Shown in pieces: positions 46,084 through 57,700 of a DNA stretch of 64,000 nt. Within the stretch, counting starts at the first letter, position 1. Each line of letters begins with the position of its first letter. The stretch is from Sipunculus nudus (Eukaryota; Annelida; Sipuncula; Golfingiida; Sipunculidae): the NCBI GenBank assembly GCA_026874595.1, contig CM049311.1, positions 53,323,676-53,387,675 of the forward strand, written 5' to 3'. A model generated the notes under the pieces. That model saw only the letters and a list, made by a program, of their open reading frames with translations, was not told where the DNA came from and searched no databases. The position numbers were made by a program, and so were the translations under genes.

Positions 46084-46164
46084 CAATGTGTAACGAAAAT
46101 TGATTCCTCCATATTTGTTTAATTATAAAGCTCCGGTTTTAGTAGTTTTATATTGCAGGAAACT

Positions 46165-46166
<2 letters not shown>

Positions 46167-46210
<44 letters not shown>
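46167..46210. repeat. (TA)n microsatellite
   Basis: TA tract on the right side of the inverted repeat, about 50 bp beyond its end. Confidence 0.97.
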
Positions 46211-46215
<5 letters not shown>

Positions 46216-46350
46216 TTATATACAACTGAAGATGACAACATTGGGGATTACCAAATATGAAACGAATATTTAAGGACGTAAAAGATGTTTAGTATTTAAT
46301 TTTATTCATATAGGGTTTACATTGCATTCTTCGATTATTGTAGGACTAAA

Positions 46351-48028
46351 ATGCCAACGTCCAGTCAGTCTCAGATACTGTTCTACCTGGAGTACCTGCC
46401 CTGTCAACAGTCACTGCTGCTACCTTTTTACCGTAAACCTCCGGACATTCTGAGAAAAGCTTCACACATACATCTAGAATTACAACTGAAGGAACAGTAC
46501 AGCGCCTGTAAAGCTCTAGATCAAAGAACCCCCAGGAAATGCATCACCAGATCACCCGATTTCTTTGGAGGGAAGGATGGCAAGAGAGCGCCTTATTGTA
46601 AAACACCTAATAAAACTATTACAAATAATACGGATGGACTAATGGTCGGTAAGAACCAGAGAAACGCTTTGAGAAGAGCAGTTAGTGATACGGACCTTTA
46701 TGATGTGCGCAAACTGTTACTTGGGTCAGTCAGAGAAATGAATGTGAAAAGTGCTTCGAAGCGGAAGTACAAACCCAGCATTTCACCCGCGAATCATAAG
46801 TCAGAAAATGTTCGCACTACTGTTATCAAAAAGAGACTTTTTGACCTTGGTTTCCGGTTTCCACAGTGTGACGTCCCCATATACAAAAGACCCGGCATTC
46901 AGAGCACTGAACGAAGTTCAAATCACAGCGATTCCCTTCCCCATGAAAATGCTTTAAAAAATAGCAATGGCGAAATCAAAGAAGATCAGTGAGTTATTTT
47001 TTATTTAATGGATTTGTTACTATCGACTAGTCATTCAAATAATCCTTCATGTAAAAAACCTCTGTAGGAATATTTTTTTTTTATCTTTATGAAAATCCCT
47101 ACACGCTGAAGTACATTACAGTTGAATGGATTGTGGCTGTTATCCGCCTGTATCTAACCTTTATTTATCTGTTAAATATAGTTTCCTTTCATGTAATCAA
47201 ATAATAATGGTTAAAGAATGAATAGATTTTCCTTTCTTCTTATCTCAATTCAAATGAAAAGTTATATATCATTACGTTAAAATCCTAGCCTTTGTAAAAA
47301 ATGTTAATTTTTATATATCTTATAAAGAATATGGAAAACAGCACACAGACACTCGTATATATATTATTTATTATAAATTGTCTTTTTATCTTAAATTTTT
47401 CTTTCTATCCATAAAGAGGATTATATTTGCGATATATCTAATATTATTAAATACAAATTAATGTGAGATGAAATTATTAAATCAATATGGTTCATATGTA
47501 TACAATGCTTAAGTTACTCTCTTTTCTTCCTCACATCCCTACATCTTATAATTCTATTTCAGGGTTCCTTTAGCGCAAGGTAAAATACACTTCAAGAAAG
47601 GCTCTGATGGAAATAAAAGAAGGGAGATGTCAAAACGTATCGATCCAATACGGAAATTTAGCAAACCGCCGGTACCCAGACCCTTGACGCTCTGCCTAGA
47701 GTGTATGGGTGTGACTCTCACACATAAACAAGTGTATGTATTGGTCAAATCTAGCATGTCTGGATGTTCTGATTACAGTATCGACAAGGTAGAATTTGAA
47801 TCAACAAATACCATACTTGGGAAGACAAAACAACCGAATCGATGGCTGATCACTCTTAATAGCCTTTCCGCTGTGGACAGCTTGGTTGGTACTTTCGTTT
47901 TTGTTGATAAGAAGCCAGCAATGCTACAGCGCTATGACGCCATACAGAGAGATGAATACATCCAGTACTTAAACTGGACTTTGACACAGATTCCTAAAGG
48001 TCGTAACGTTCTTCCTGGTTTAACCTAA
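46351..48028 (+). CDS. Two-exon gene, unknown 367-residue protein
   Basis: Exon 1 46351-46988, intron 46989-47562 (GTGAGT donor, TTCTATTTCAG acceptor), exon 2 47563-48028. Joined length 1104 nt, a multiple of three; the split codon is phase 2. An in-frame stop at 46297 and TTATTGTAG just before GACTAAAATG suggest a 5' untranslated exon further upstream; the ATG has A at -3. The N-terminal half is basic and low in predicted structure (KSASKRKYKPSISPANHKS). The C-terminal ~120 residues look compact: LCLECMGVTLTHKQVYVLVK, then RWLITLNSLSAVDSLVG and LQRYDAIQRDEYIQYLNW. That part faintly resembles the RRM-like/ORF1-type domains of LINEs and ZCCHC-like proteins, but no family can be named. No signal peptide or membrane segment seen. 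The intron and own poly(A) signal argue for a host gene. Confidence 0.8.
46989..47562 (+). other. Intron of the two-exon gene
   Basis: 574 bp, strongly AT-rich with a pyrimidine-rich 3' end (CTCTTTTCTTCCTCACATCC near 47518) and AG at 47561-47562. The exon 1 frame would meet TGA at once without splicing. Confidence 0.8.
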
Positions 48029-48044
48029 CGGAAGACAATTAAGC

Positions 48045-48050
48045 AATAAA
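48045..48050 (+). terminator. Poly(A) signal AATAAA of the two-exon gene
   Basis: Lies 17 nt after the stop codon, followed by ATCATCC. It gives a very short 3' UTR and places the 3' end before the minisatellite at 48080. Confidence 0.65.
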
Positions 48051-48079
48051 ATCATCCTTTCGGGCCAGAATTTTTTTCA

Positions 48080-48625
48080 TTAAAAACAATGGTTTACGAT
48101 AGAAAAGTTGTGTACCACAAGAGCGGTGTACCAATAAAGCCGTGTTCCAAAAAAAGGTGTACAGTACCAAAAAAGTGGTGTACCAAAGAAAATCGGTGTA
48201 CCAAAAATATCTGTGTACCAAAAAAACCGGTGTTCCAAAAACAGTTGTGTACCAAGTAAGGCGGTGTTCCAAAAACAGCTGTGTACCGAAAAAAGCGGTG
48301 TACAAAAAAGTGGTGTACCAAAAACAGCTGTGCACCAAAGAGCGTTGTATCAAAATAAACTTGTGTACCAAAAAAAGCGGTGTACCAAACCAGCTGTCTA
48401 ACAAAAAAAGCCGTGTACCAAAACAGCTATGTACAAAAGAAAGCGGTGTACCAAATAAATTAGTGTACAAAACAGCTGTGTACCAAAAAAGCGGTGTATC
48501 AATAACAGCTGTGTACAAAAAAAACAGCTGTGTACCAAAAAAAAGCAGTGTACGAAAAATAATCTGGTGAACCAAAACCAATTAAAAAATATAAAGTGAT
48601 GTACCAAAAAAAAAGCAATGTACCC
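48080..48625. repeat. GTGTACCAAAAA minisatellite
   Basis: About 25 units of 20-26 bp: GTGTACCAAAAA plus a variable AGCGGT/CAGCTGT linker (the latter includes the palindrome CAGCTG). Long frames on both strands (for example 48039-48581 minus) come from the repeat. Confidence 0.95.
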
Positions 48626-48749
48626 AGGATAAGAGATGATTAATATTTCATTATTAAGAAAACATGAATTTCGTTTAGAGCCAACTGCAATAACAAAACT
48701 GTATTTCAGGAGTGAGACAAACTGAATAAAATCTTCAGTAACTGAAAAT

Positions 48750-51700
48750 ATTCTTGTGTCTCTTGTCGTTGAATGTCTATAATCAGATAAATAATAGTTA
48801 TAATCATCGTGTGCCTCCTATCGGTGAATGCCTATATTTAGATAAAATAGTTATAATCATCGTGTGCCTCCTGTCGGTGAATGCCTATATTTAGATAAAA
48901 CAGTAATAATCATCGTCTGCCTCCTATCGGTGAATGCCTATATTTAGATATAATAGTTATAATCATCGTGTGCCTCTTGTCGGTGAATGCCTATCAAAAG
49001 ATAAAATAGTAATAATCATCGTATGCCTCCTGTCGGTGAATGCCTATATTTAGATAAAATAGTAATAATCATCTTGTGCCCAATTGTCGGTGAATGCCTA
49101 TATTTAGATAAAATAGTTAAAATCATCATGTGCCTCCTGTCGGTGAATGCCTATATTTTGTAAAATAGTTATAATCACCGTGTGCCTCTTGTCGGTGAAT
49201 GCCTTTATTTAGATAAAACAGTTAAATCAACGTGTGCCTCTTGTCGGTGAATGCCTATATTTAGATGAAATAGTATAAATCATCGGGTGCCTCCTGTCGG
49301 TGAATGCCTATATTTAGATAAAATAGTTTAAATCATCGTGTGTCTCCTGTCGATGAATGCCTTTATTTAGATAAAATAGTTAAATCATCGTGTGCCTCTT
49401 GTCGGTGAATGCCTATATTTAGACAAAATAGTAGTTATCGTCGTATGTCTCTTGTTGGTGAATGCGTATATTAAGATAAAATAGAAGTAATCATCGTGTG
49501 CCTCCTGTCGGTGAATGCCTATAAAGAGATAAAATAGTTATAATCATCGTGTGCCTCCTGTCGGTGAATGCCTATAAAGAGATAAAATAGTTATAATCAT
49601 CGTGTGCCTCCTGTCGGTGAATGCCTATAAAGAGATAAAATAGTTATAATCATCGTGTGCCTCATGTCTGTGAATGCTTATATTTAGATAAAATAGTTAT
49701 AATCATCGTGTGCCTCCTGTCCGTGAATGCCTATATCAAGATAAAATAGTTGTAATCATCGTGTGCCTCCTGTCGGTAAATGTCTGTATTTAGATAAAAT
49801 AGTTATAATCATCGTTTGCCTCCTTTCGGTGAATACCTATATTTAGATAAAAAAGTTAAAATTATCGTGTGTCTCTTATCGTTGAATGTCTTTATTTAGA
49901 TATAATAGTTATAATCATCGTATGAATACCTCTTGTCGGCGAATGCCTATATCTAGATAAAATAGTTATAATCATCGTGTGCCTCCTGTCGGTGAATGCC
50001 TTTATTTAGACAAAATAGTAATTACCATAGTGTGTCTCCTGTCGGTAAATGCCTATATTTAGATATAATAGTAAAAATCATCGTGTGCCCAATTGTCGGT
50101 GAATGACTATCAAAAGATAAAATAGTAATAATCATCGTATGCCTCCTGTCGGTGAATGCCTATATTTAGATAAAGTAGTAATAATCATCTTGTGCCCAAT
50201 TGTCGGTGAATGCCTATATTTAGATACAATAGTAGTAATCATCGTGTGCCTCCTGTCGGTGAATGCCTATATTTTGCAAAATAGTTATAATAACCGTGTG
50301 CCTCCTGTCGGTGAATGCCTTTATTTAGATAAAACAGTTAAATCAACGTGTGCCTCTTGTCGGTGAATGCCTATATTTAGATGAAATAGTATAAATCATC
50401 GGGTGCCTCCTGTCGGTGAATGCCTATATTTAGACAAAATAGTAGTTATCGTCGTATGTCTCTTGTTGGTGAATGCGTATATTAAGATAAAATAGAAGTA
50501 ATCATCGTGTGCCTCCTGTCGGTGAATGCCTATAAAGAGATAAAATAGTTATAATCATCGTGTGCCTCCTGTCGGTGATTGCCTATATAGAGATAAAATA
50601 GTTATAATCATCGTGTGCCTCCTGTCGGTGAATGCCTATAAAGAGATAAAATAGTTATAATCAGCGTGTGCCTCATGTCTGTGAATGCTTATATTTAGAT
50701 ACAATAGTTATAACCATCGTGTGCCTCCTGTCCGTGAATGCCTATATCAAGATAAAATAGTTGTAATCATCGTGTGCCTCCTTTCGGTAAATGCCTGTAT
50801 TTAGATAAAATAGTTATAATCATCGTGTGCCTCCTTTCGGTGAATGCCTGTATTTAGATAAAAAAGTTAAAATTATCGTGTGTCTCTTATCGTTGAATGT
50901 CTTTATTTAGATATAATAGTTATAATCATCGTATGAATACCTCTTGTCGGCGAATGCCTATATTTAGATAAACTAGTTATAATCATCGTGTGCCTCCTGT
51001 CGGTGAATGCCTTTATTTAGACAAAATAGTAATTACCATCGTGTGTCTCCTGTCGGTAAATGCCATTATTTAGATGAAATAGTTAAAATCATCGGGTGCC
51101 TCCTGTCCCTGAATGCCTATAATAAAATAAAATAGTTGTAATCATCGTGTGCCTCCTGTCGGTGAATGCCTTTATTTCGACAAAATAGTAATTACCATCG
51201 TGTGCCTCCTGTCGGTAAATGCCTGTATTTAGATAAAATAGTTATAATCATCGTGTGCTTCCTTTCGGTGAATGCCTATATTTAGATATAATAGTTAAAA
51301 TCATCGTGTGCCTCCTATCGGTGAATGCCTATATTTAGATAAAATAGTAATAATCATCGTGTCTCTTGTGGGTGAATGCCTATATTTAGATAAAATACTT
51401 ATAATCATCGTGTGCCTCCTGTCGGTGAATGCCTATATTTAGATAAAATAGTTATAATCATCGTGAGCCTCCTACCGGTGAATGCTTATAATTAGATAAA
51501 ATAGTTATAATCATCGTGTTTCTTGTGGGTGAATGCCTATATTTAGATAAAATAGTTATAATCATCGTGTGTCTCTTGTCGGTGAATGCCTATAAAGAGA
51601 TCAAATAGTTATTTTCATCGTGTGCCTCCTGTCGGTGAATGCCTATATTAAGATAAAATAATTGTAATCATCGTGTGCCTCTTGTCGGTGTATGCCTATA

Positions 51701-54700
51701 TTTCGATAAAATAGTTATAATGATCGTGTGCCTCTTGTCAGTGAACGCCTATATTTACATAAAATAATAATAATAATCGTGTGTCTCTTGTCGGTGAATG
51801 CCTATAATTAGATAAAATAGTTATAATCATCGTGTCTCTTGTCGGTGAATGCCTATATTTAGATAAAATAATTATAATCATCGTGTGCCTCCTGTCGGTG
51901 AAAGCCTATTTTTAGATAAAATAGTTATCATTATCGTATGTCTCTTGTCGGTGAATGCCTATAATTAGATAAGATAGTTATAATCATCGTGTGCCTCTTG
52001 TCAGTGAATGTCTATATTTAGATAAAATAGTTATGATTATCGTGTGCCTCCTTTCGGTAAATGCCTGTATTTAGATAAAATAGTTATAATCATCGTGTGC
52101 CTCCTTTCGGTGAATACCTATATTTAGATAAAAAAGTTAAAATTATCGTGTGTCTCTTATCGTTAAATGTCTTTATTTAGATATAATAGTTATAATCATC
52201 GTATGAATACCTCTTGTCGGCGAATGCCTATATCTAGATAAAATAGTTATAATCATCGTGTGCCTCCTGTCGGTGAATGCCTTTATTTAGACAAAATAGT
52301 AATTACCATAGTGTGTCTCCTGTCGGTAAATGCCTATATTTAGATATAATAGTAAAAATCATCGTGTGCCCAATTGTCGGTGAATGACTATCAAAAGATA
52401 AAATAGTAATAATCATCGTATGCCTCCTGTCGGTGAATGCCTATATTTAGATAAAGTAGTAATAATCATCTTGTGCCCAATTGTCGGTGAATGCCTATAT
52501 TTAGATACAATAGTAGTAATCATCGTGTGCCTCCTGTCGGTGAATGCCTATATTTTGCAAAATAGTTATAATAACCGTGTGCCTCCTGTCGGTGAATGCC
52601 TTTATTTAGATAAAACAGTTAAATCAACGTGTGCCTCTTGTCGGTGAATGCCTATATTTAGATGAAATAGTATAAATCATCGGGTGCCTCCTGTCGGTGA
52701 ATGCCTATATTTAGACAAAATAGTAGTTATCGTCGTATGTCTCTTGTTGGTGAATGCGTATATTAAGATAAAATAGAAGTAATCATCGTGTGCCTCCTGT
52801 CGGTGAATGCCTATAAAGAGATAAAATAGTTATAATCATCGTGTGCCTCTTGTCAGTGAATGTCTATATTTAGATAAAATAGTTATGATTATCGTGTGCC
52901 TATTGTCAGTGAATGCCTATATTTAGATAAAATAGTAGTAATCATCGTGTGCCTCCTGTCGGTGAATGCTTATATTTAGATAAAATAGTTATAATTATCC
53001 TGTGCCTCTTGTCAGTGAACGCATATATTTAGATAAAATAGTAGTAATCATCGTGAGCCTCCTGTCGGTGAATGCCTATATTTAGATAAAATATTTGTAA
53101 TCGTCGTATGCCTCCTGTCGGTGAATGCCTATGTTTTGATAAAAAAGTTATAATTGTCGTGTGTCTCTTGTTGGTGAATGCCTTTAATTAGATTAAATAG
53201 TTATAATTATCGTGTGTCTCTTGTCGGTGAATGCCTTTAGTTAGATAAAATAGTAAAATTCAACGTGTGCCTCTTGTCGGTGAATGCTTTTATTTAGATA
53301 AAATAGTTATATAATCATCGTGTGCCTCCTGTGGAAGAATGCCTATATTAAGATAAAATAGTTATTATCATCGTGTGTCTCTTGTCGGTAAATGCCTATA
53401 TTTAGATAAAAAAGTTATAATCATCGTGTGCCTTCTGTGGCTGAATGCCTATATTTAGATAAAATAGTTATATAATCATTGTATGTCTCCTGTCGGTGAA
53501 TGCCTATATTTCGATCAAATAGTAATAATCATCGTGTGTCTCCTGTCGGTGAATGCGTATATTTAGATAAAATAGTAATAATCATCGTGTGCCGCCTGTC
53601 GGTGAATGCCTATGATTAGATAAAATAGTTATAATCATCGTGTGCCTATTATCGGTGAATGCCTATAATTAGATAAAATAGTTGTAACCATCGTGTGTCT
53701 CTTGTCGGTGAATGCCTATATTTAGATAAAATACTTATAAACATCGTGTGCCTCTTATCGGTGAATGCCGATAAAAAAATAAAATAGTTATAATCATCGT
53801 TTGCCTCCTGTCGGTGAATGCCTATTTTAAGATAAAATAGTTATAATCATCGTGTGTCTCTTGTCTGTGAATGCCTGTAAAGAAATTAAATAGTTGTAAT
53901 CATCTTGTTCCCAATTGTCGATGAATGCCTATATTTAGAGAAAATAGTTAAAATCATCGTGTGCCTCCTGTCGGTGAATGCCTATATTTTGTAAAATAGT
54001 TATAATCACCGTGTGCCTCTTGTCGGTAAATGCCTTTATTTAGATAAAACAGTTAAATCAACGTGTGCCTCTTGTCGGTGAATGCCTATATTTAAATGAA
54101 ATAGTATAAATCATCGGGTGCCTCCTGTCGGTGAATGCCTATATTAAGATAAAATAGTTTAAATCATCGTGTGTCTCCTGTCGATGAATGCCTTTATTTA
54201 GATAAAATAGTTAAATCATCGTGTGCCTCTTGTCGGTGAATGCCTATATTTAGACAAAATAGTAGTTATCGTCGTATGTCTCTTGTTGGTGAATGCGTAT
54301 ATTAAGATAAAATAGAAGTAATCATCGTGTGCCTCCTGTCGGTGAATGCCTATAAAGAGATAAAATAGTTATAATCATCGTGTGCCTCCTGTCGGTGAAT
54401 GCCTATAAAGAGATAAAATTGTTATAATCATCCTGTGCCTCCTGTCGGTGAATGCCTATAAAGAGATAAAATAGTTATAATCATCGTGTGCCTTCTGTGG
54501 CTGAATGCCTATATTTAGATAAAATAGTTATATTATCATTGTATGTCTCCTGTCGGTGAATGCCTATATTTAGATCAAATAGTAATAATCATCGTGTGTC
54601 TCCTGTCGGTGAATGCGTATATTTAGATAAAATAGTAATAATCATCGTGTGCCGCCTGTCGGTGAATGCCTATAATTAGATAAAATAGTTATAATCATCG

Positions 54701-57700
54701 TGTGCCTATTATCGGTGAATGCCTATAATTAGATAAAATAGTTGTAACCATCGTGTGTCTCTTGTCGGTGAATGCCTATATTTAGATAAAATACTTATAA
54801 ACATCGTGTGCCTCTTATCGGTGAATGCCGATAAAAAAATAAAATAGTTATAATCATCGTTTGCCTCCTGTCGGTGAATGCCTATTTTAAGATAAAATAG
54901 TTATAATCATCGTGTGTCTCTTGTCGGTGAATGCCTGTAAAGAAATTAAATAGTTATAATCATCTTGTGCCCAATTGTCGATGAATGCCTATATTTAGAT
55001 AAAATAGTTAAAATCTTCGTGTGCCTCCTGTCGGTGAATGCCTGTAAAGAAATTAAATAGTTATAATCATCCTGTGCCTCCTGTCGGTGAATGCCTATAT
55101 TTAGATAAAATAGTTATAATCATTGTGTGTCTCCTGTCGGTGAACGCCTATATTAAGTTAAAATAGTTATAATCATCGTGTGCCTCTTGTCGGTGAATGC
55201 CTATATTTAGATAAAATAGTTATAATGATCGTGTGCCTCTTGTCATTGAACGCCTATATTTACATAAAATAATTATAATTATCGTGTGTCTCTTGTCGGT
55301 GAATGCCTATATTTAGATATAATTGTTATAATCATCGTATTAATACCTCCTGTCGGCGAATGCCTATATTTAGATAAAATAGTTATAATCATCGTGTGCC
55401 TCCTGTCGGTGAATGCCTTTATTTAGACAAAATAGTAATTACCATGGTCTGTCTAATGTCGGTAAATGCCTATATTTAGATATAATAGTTATAATCATCG
55501 TGTGCCTCTTGTCGGTGAATGACTATCAAAAGATAAAATAGTAATAATCATCGTATGCCTCCTGTCGGTGAATGCCTTTATTTAGATAAAACAGTTAAAT
55601 CAACGTGTGCCTCTTGTCGGTGAATGCCTATATTTAGATGAAATAGTATAAATCATCGTGTGCCTCCTGTCGGTGAATGCCTATATTTAGATAAAATAGT
55701 TTAAATCATCGTGTGTCTCCTGTCGATGAATGCCTTAATTTAGATAAAATAGTTAAATCATCGTGTGCCTCTTGTCGGTGAATGCCTATATTTAGACAAA
55801 ATAGTAGTTATCGTCGTATGTCTCTTGTTGGTGAATGCGTATATTAAGATAAAATAGAAGTAATCAACGTGTGCCTCCTGTCGGTGAATGCCTATAAAGA
55901 GATAAAATAGTTATAATCATCGTGTGCCTCCTGTCGGTGAATGCCTATAAAGAGATAAAATAGTTATAATCATCGTGTGCCTCATGTCTGTGAATGCTTA
56001 TATTTAGATAAAATAGTTATAATCACTGTGTGCCTCCTGTCTGTGAATGCCTATATCAAGATAAAATAGTTGTAATCATCGTGTGCCTCCTGTCCGTAAA
56101 TGCCTGTATTTAGATAAAATAGTTATAATCATCGTGTGCCTTCTTTCGGTGAATGCCTATATTTAAATAAAAAAGTTAAAATTATCGTGTGTCTCTTATC
56201 GTTGAATGTCTTTATTTAGATATAATAGTTATAATCATCGTATGAATACCTCCTGTCGGCGAATGCCTATATTAAGATAAAATAGTTATAATCATCGTGT
56301 GCCTCCTGTCGGTGAATGCCTTTCTTTAGACAAAATAGTAATTACCATCGTGTGTCTCCTGTCGGTAAATGCCTATATTTAGATGAAATAGTTAAAATCA
56401 TCGGGTGCCTCCTGTCCCTGAATGCCTATAATAAGATAAAATAGTTTTAATCATCGTGTGCCTCCTGTCGGTGAATGCCTTTATTTCGACAAAAAAGTAA
56501 TTACCATCGTGTGCCTCCTGTCGGTAAATGCCTGTATTTAGATAAAATAGTTATAATCATCGTGTGCTTCCTTTTGGTGAATGCCTATATTTAGATAAAA
56601 TTGTTAAAATCATCGTGTGTCTCCTGTCGATGAATGCCTTTATTTAGATAAAATAGTTAAATCACCGTGTGTCTTTTATCGTTGAATGTCTTTATTTAGA
56701 TATAATAGTTATAATCATCGTGTGCCTCCTATCGGTGTATGCCTATATTTAGATAAAATAGTAATAATCATCGTGTCTCTTGTGGGTGAATGCCTATATT
56801 TAGATAAAATACTTATAATCATCGTGTGCCTCCTGTCAGTGAATGCCTATATTTAGATAAAATAGTTATAATCATCGTGTGCCTCCTACCGGTGAATGCT
56901 TATATTTAGATAAAATAGTTATAATCATCGTGTCTCTTGTGGGTGAATGCCTATATTTAGATAAAATAGTTATAATCACCGTGTGTCTCTTGTCGGTGAA
57001 TGCCTATAAAGAGTTAAAATAGTTATTATCATCGTGTGCCTACTGTCGGTGAATGCCTATATTAAGATAAAATAATTGTAATCATCGTGTGCCTCTTGTC
57101 GATGTATGCCTATATTTAGATAAAATAGTTATAATAATCGTGTGCCTCTTGTCAGTGAACGCCTATATTTACATAAAATAATTATAATAATCGTGTGTCT
57201 CTTGTCGGTGAATGCCTATAATTAGATAAAATAGTTAAAATCATCGTGTCTCTTGTCGGTGAATGCCAATATTTAGATAAAATAGTTAAAATCATCGTGT
57301 GCCTCCTGTCGGTGAATGCCTATTTTTAGATAAAATAGTTATCATTATCGTGTGTCTATTGTCGGTGAATGCTTATAATTAGATAAGATAGTTATAATTA
57401 TCGTGTGCCTCTTGTCAGTGAATGTCTATATTTAGATAAAATAGTTATGATTATCGTGTGCCTATTGTCAGTGAATGCCTATATTTAGATAAAATAGTAG
57501 TAATCATCGTGAGCCTCCTGTCGGTGAATGCTTATATTTAGATAAAATAGTTATGATTATCGTGTGCCTATTGTCAGTGAATGCCTATATTTAGATAAAA
57601 TAGTAGTAATCATCGTGTGCCTCCTGTCGGTGAATGCTTATATTTAGATAAAATAGTTATAATTATCCTGTGCCTCTTGTCAGTGAATGCCTATATTTAG

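Larger units (their letters stand above)
45691..46116. repeat. Large inverted repeat (two ~195-bp arms)
   Basis: Left arm 45691-45886 and right arm 45917-46116 are inverted copies, around a 30-bp spacer. Shared blocks include AATATGAAGGAATCAA, GTTACGACTACGT, TACTGGYATGAACCAGT (itself near-palindromic), CATATTTGAGAAGTTATT and CCTTATTATTAC. Each arm contains a hammerhead-like core. It looks like two monomers of a short retroelement joined in opposite orientation. Confidence 0.95.

Noticed and set aside
48039-48581. 180-codon minus-strand frame
   Set aside because: Arises from the GTGTACCAAAAA minisatellite; both strands are open.
50139-52647. Two identical 75-codon frames (MPPVGECLYLDK...)
   Set aside because: They are translations of the 53-bp satellite; the period is not a multiple of three and the identity reflects block duplication.
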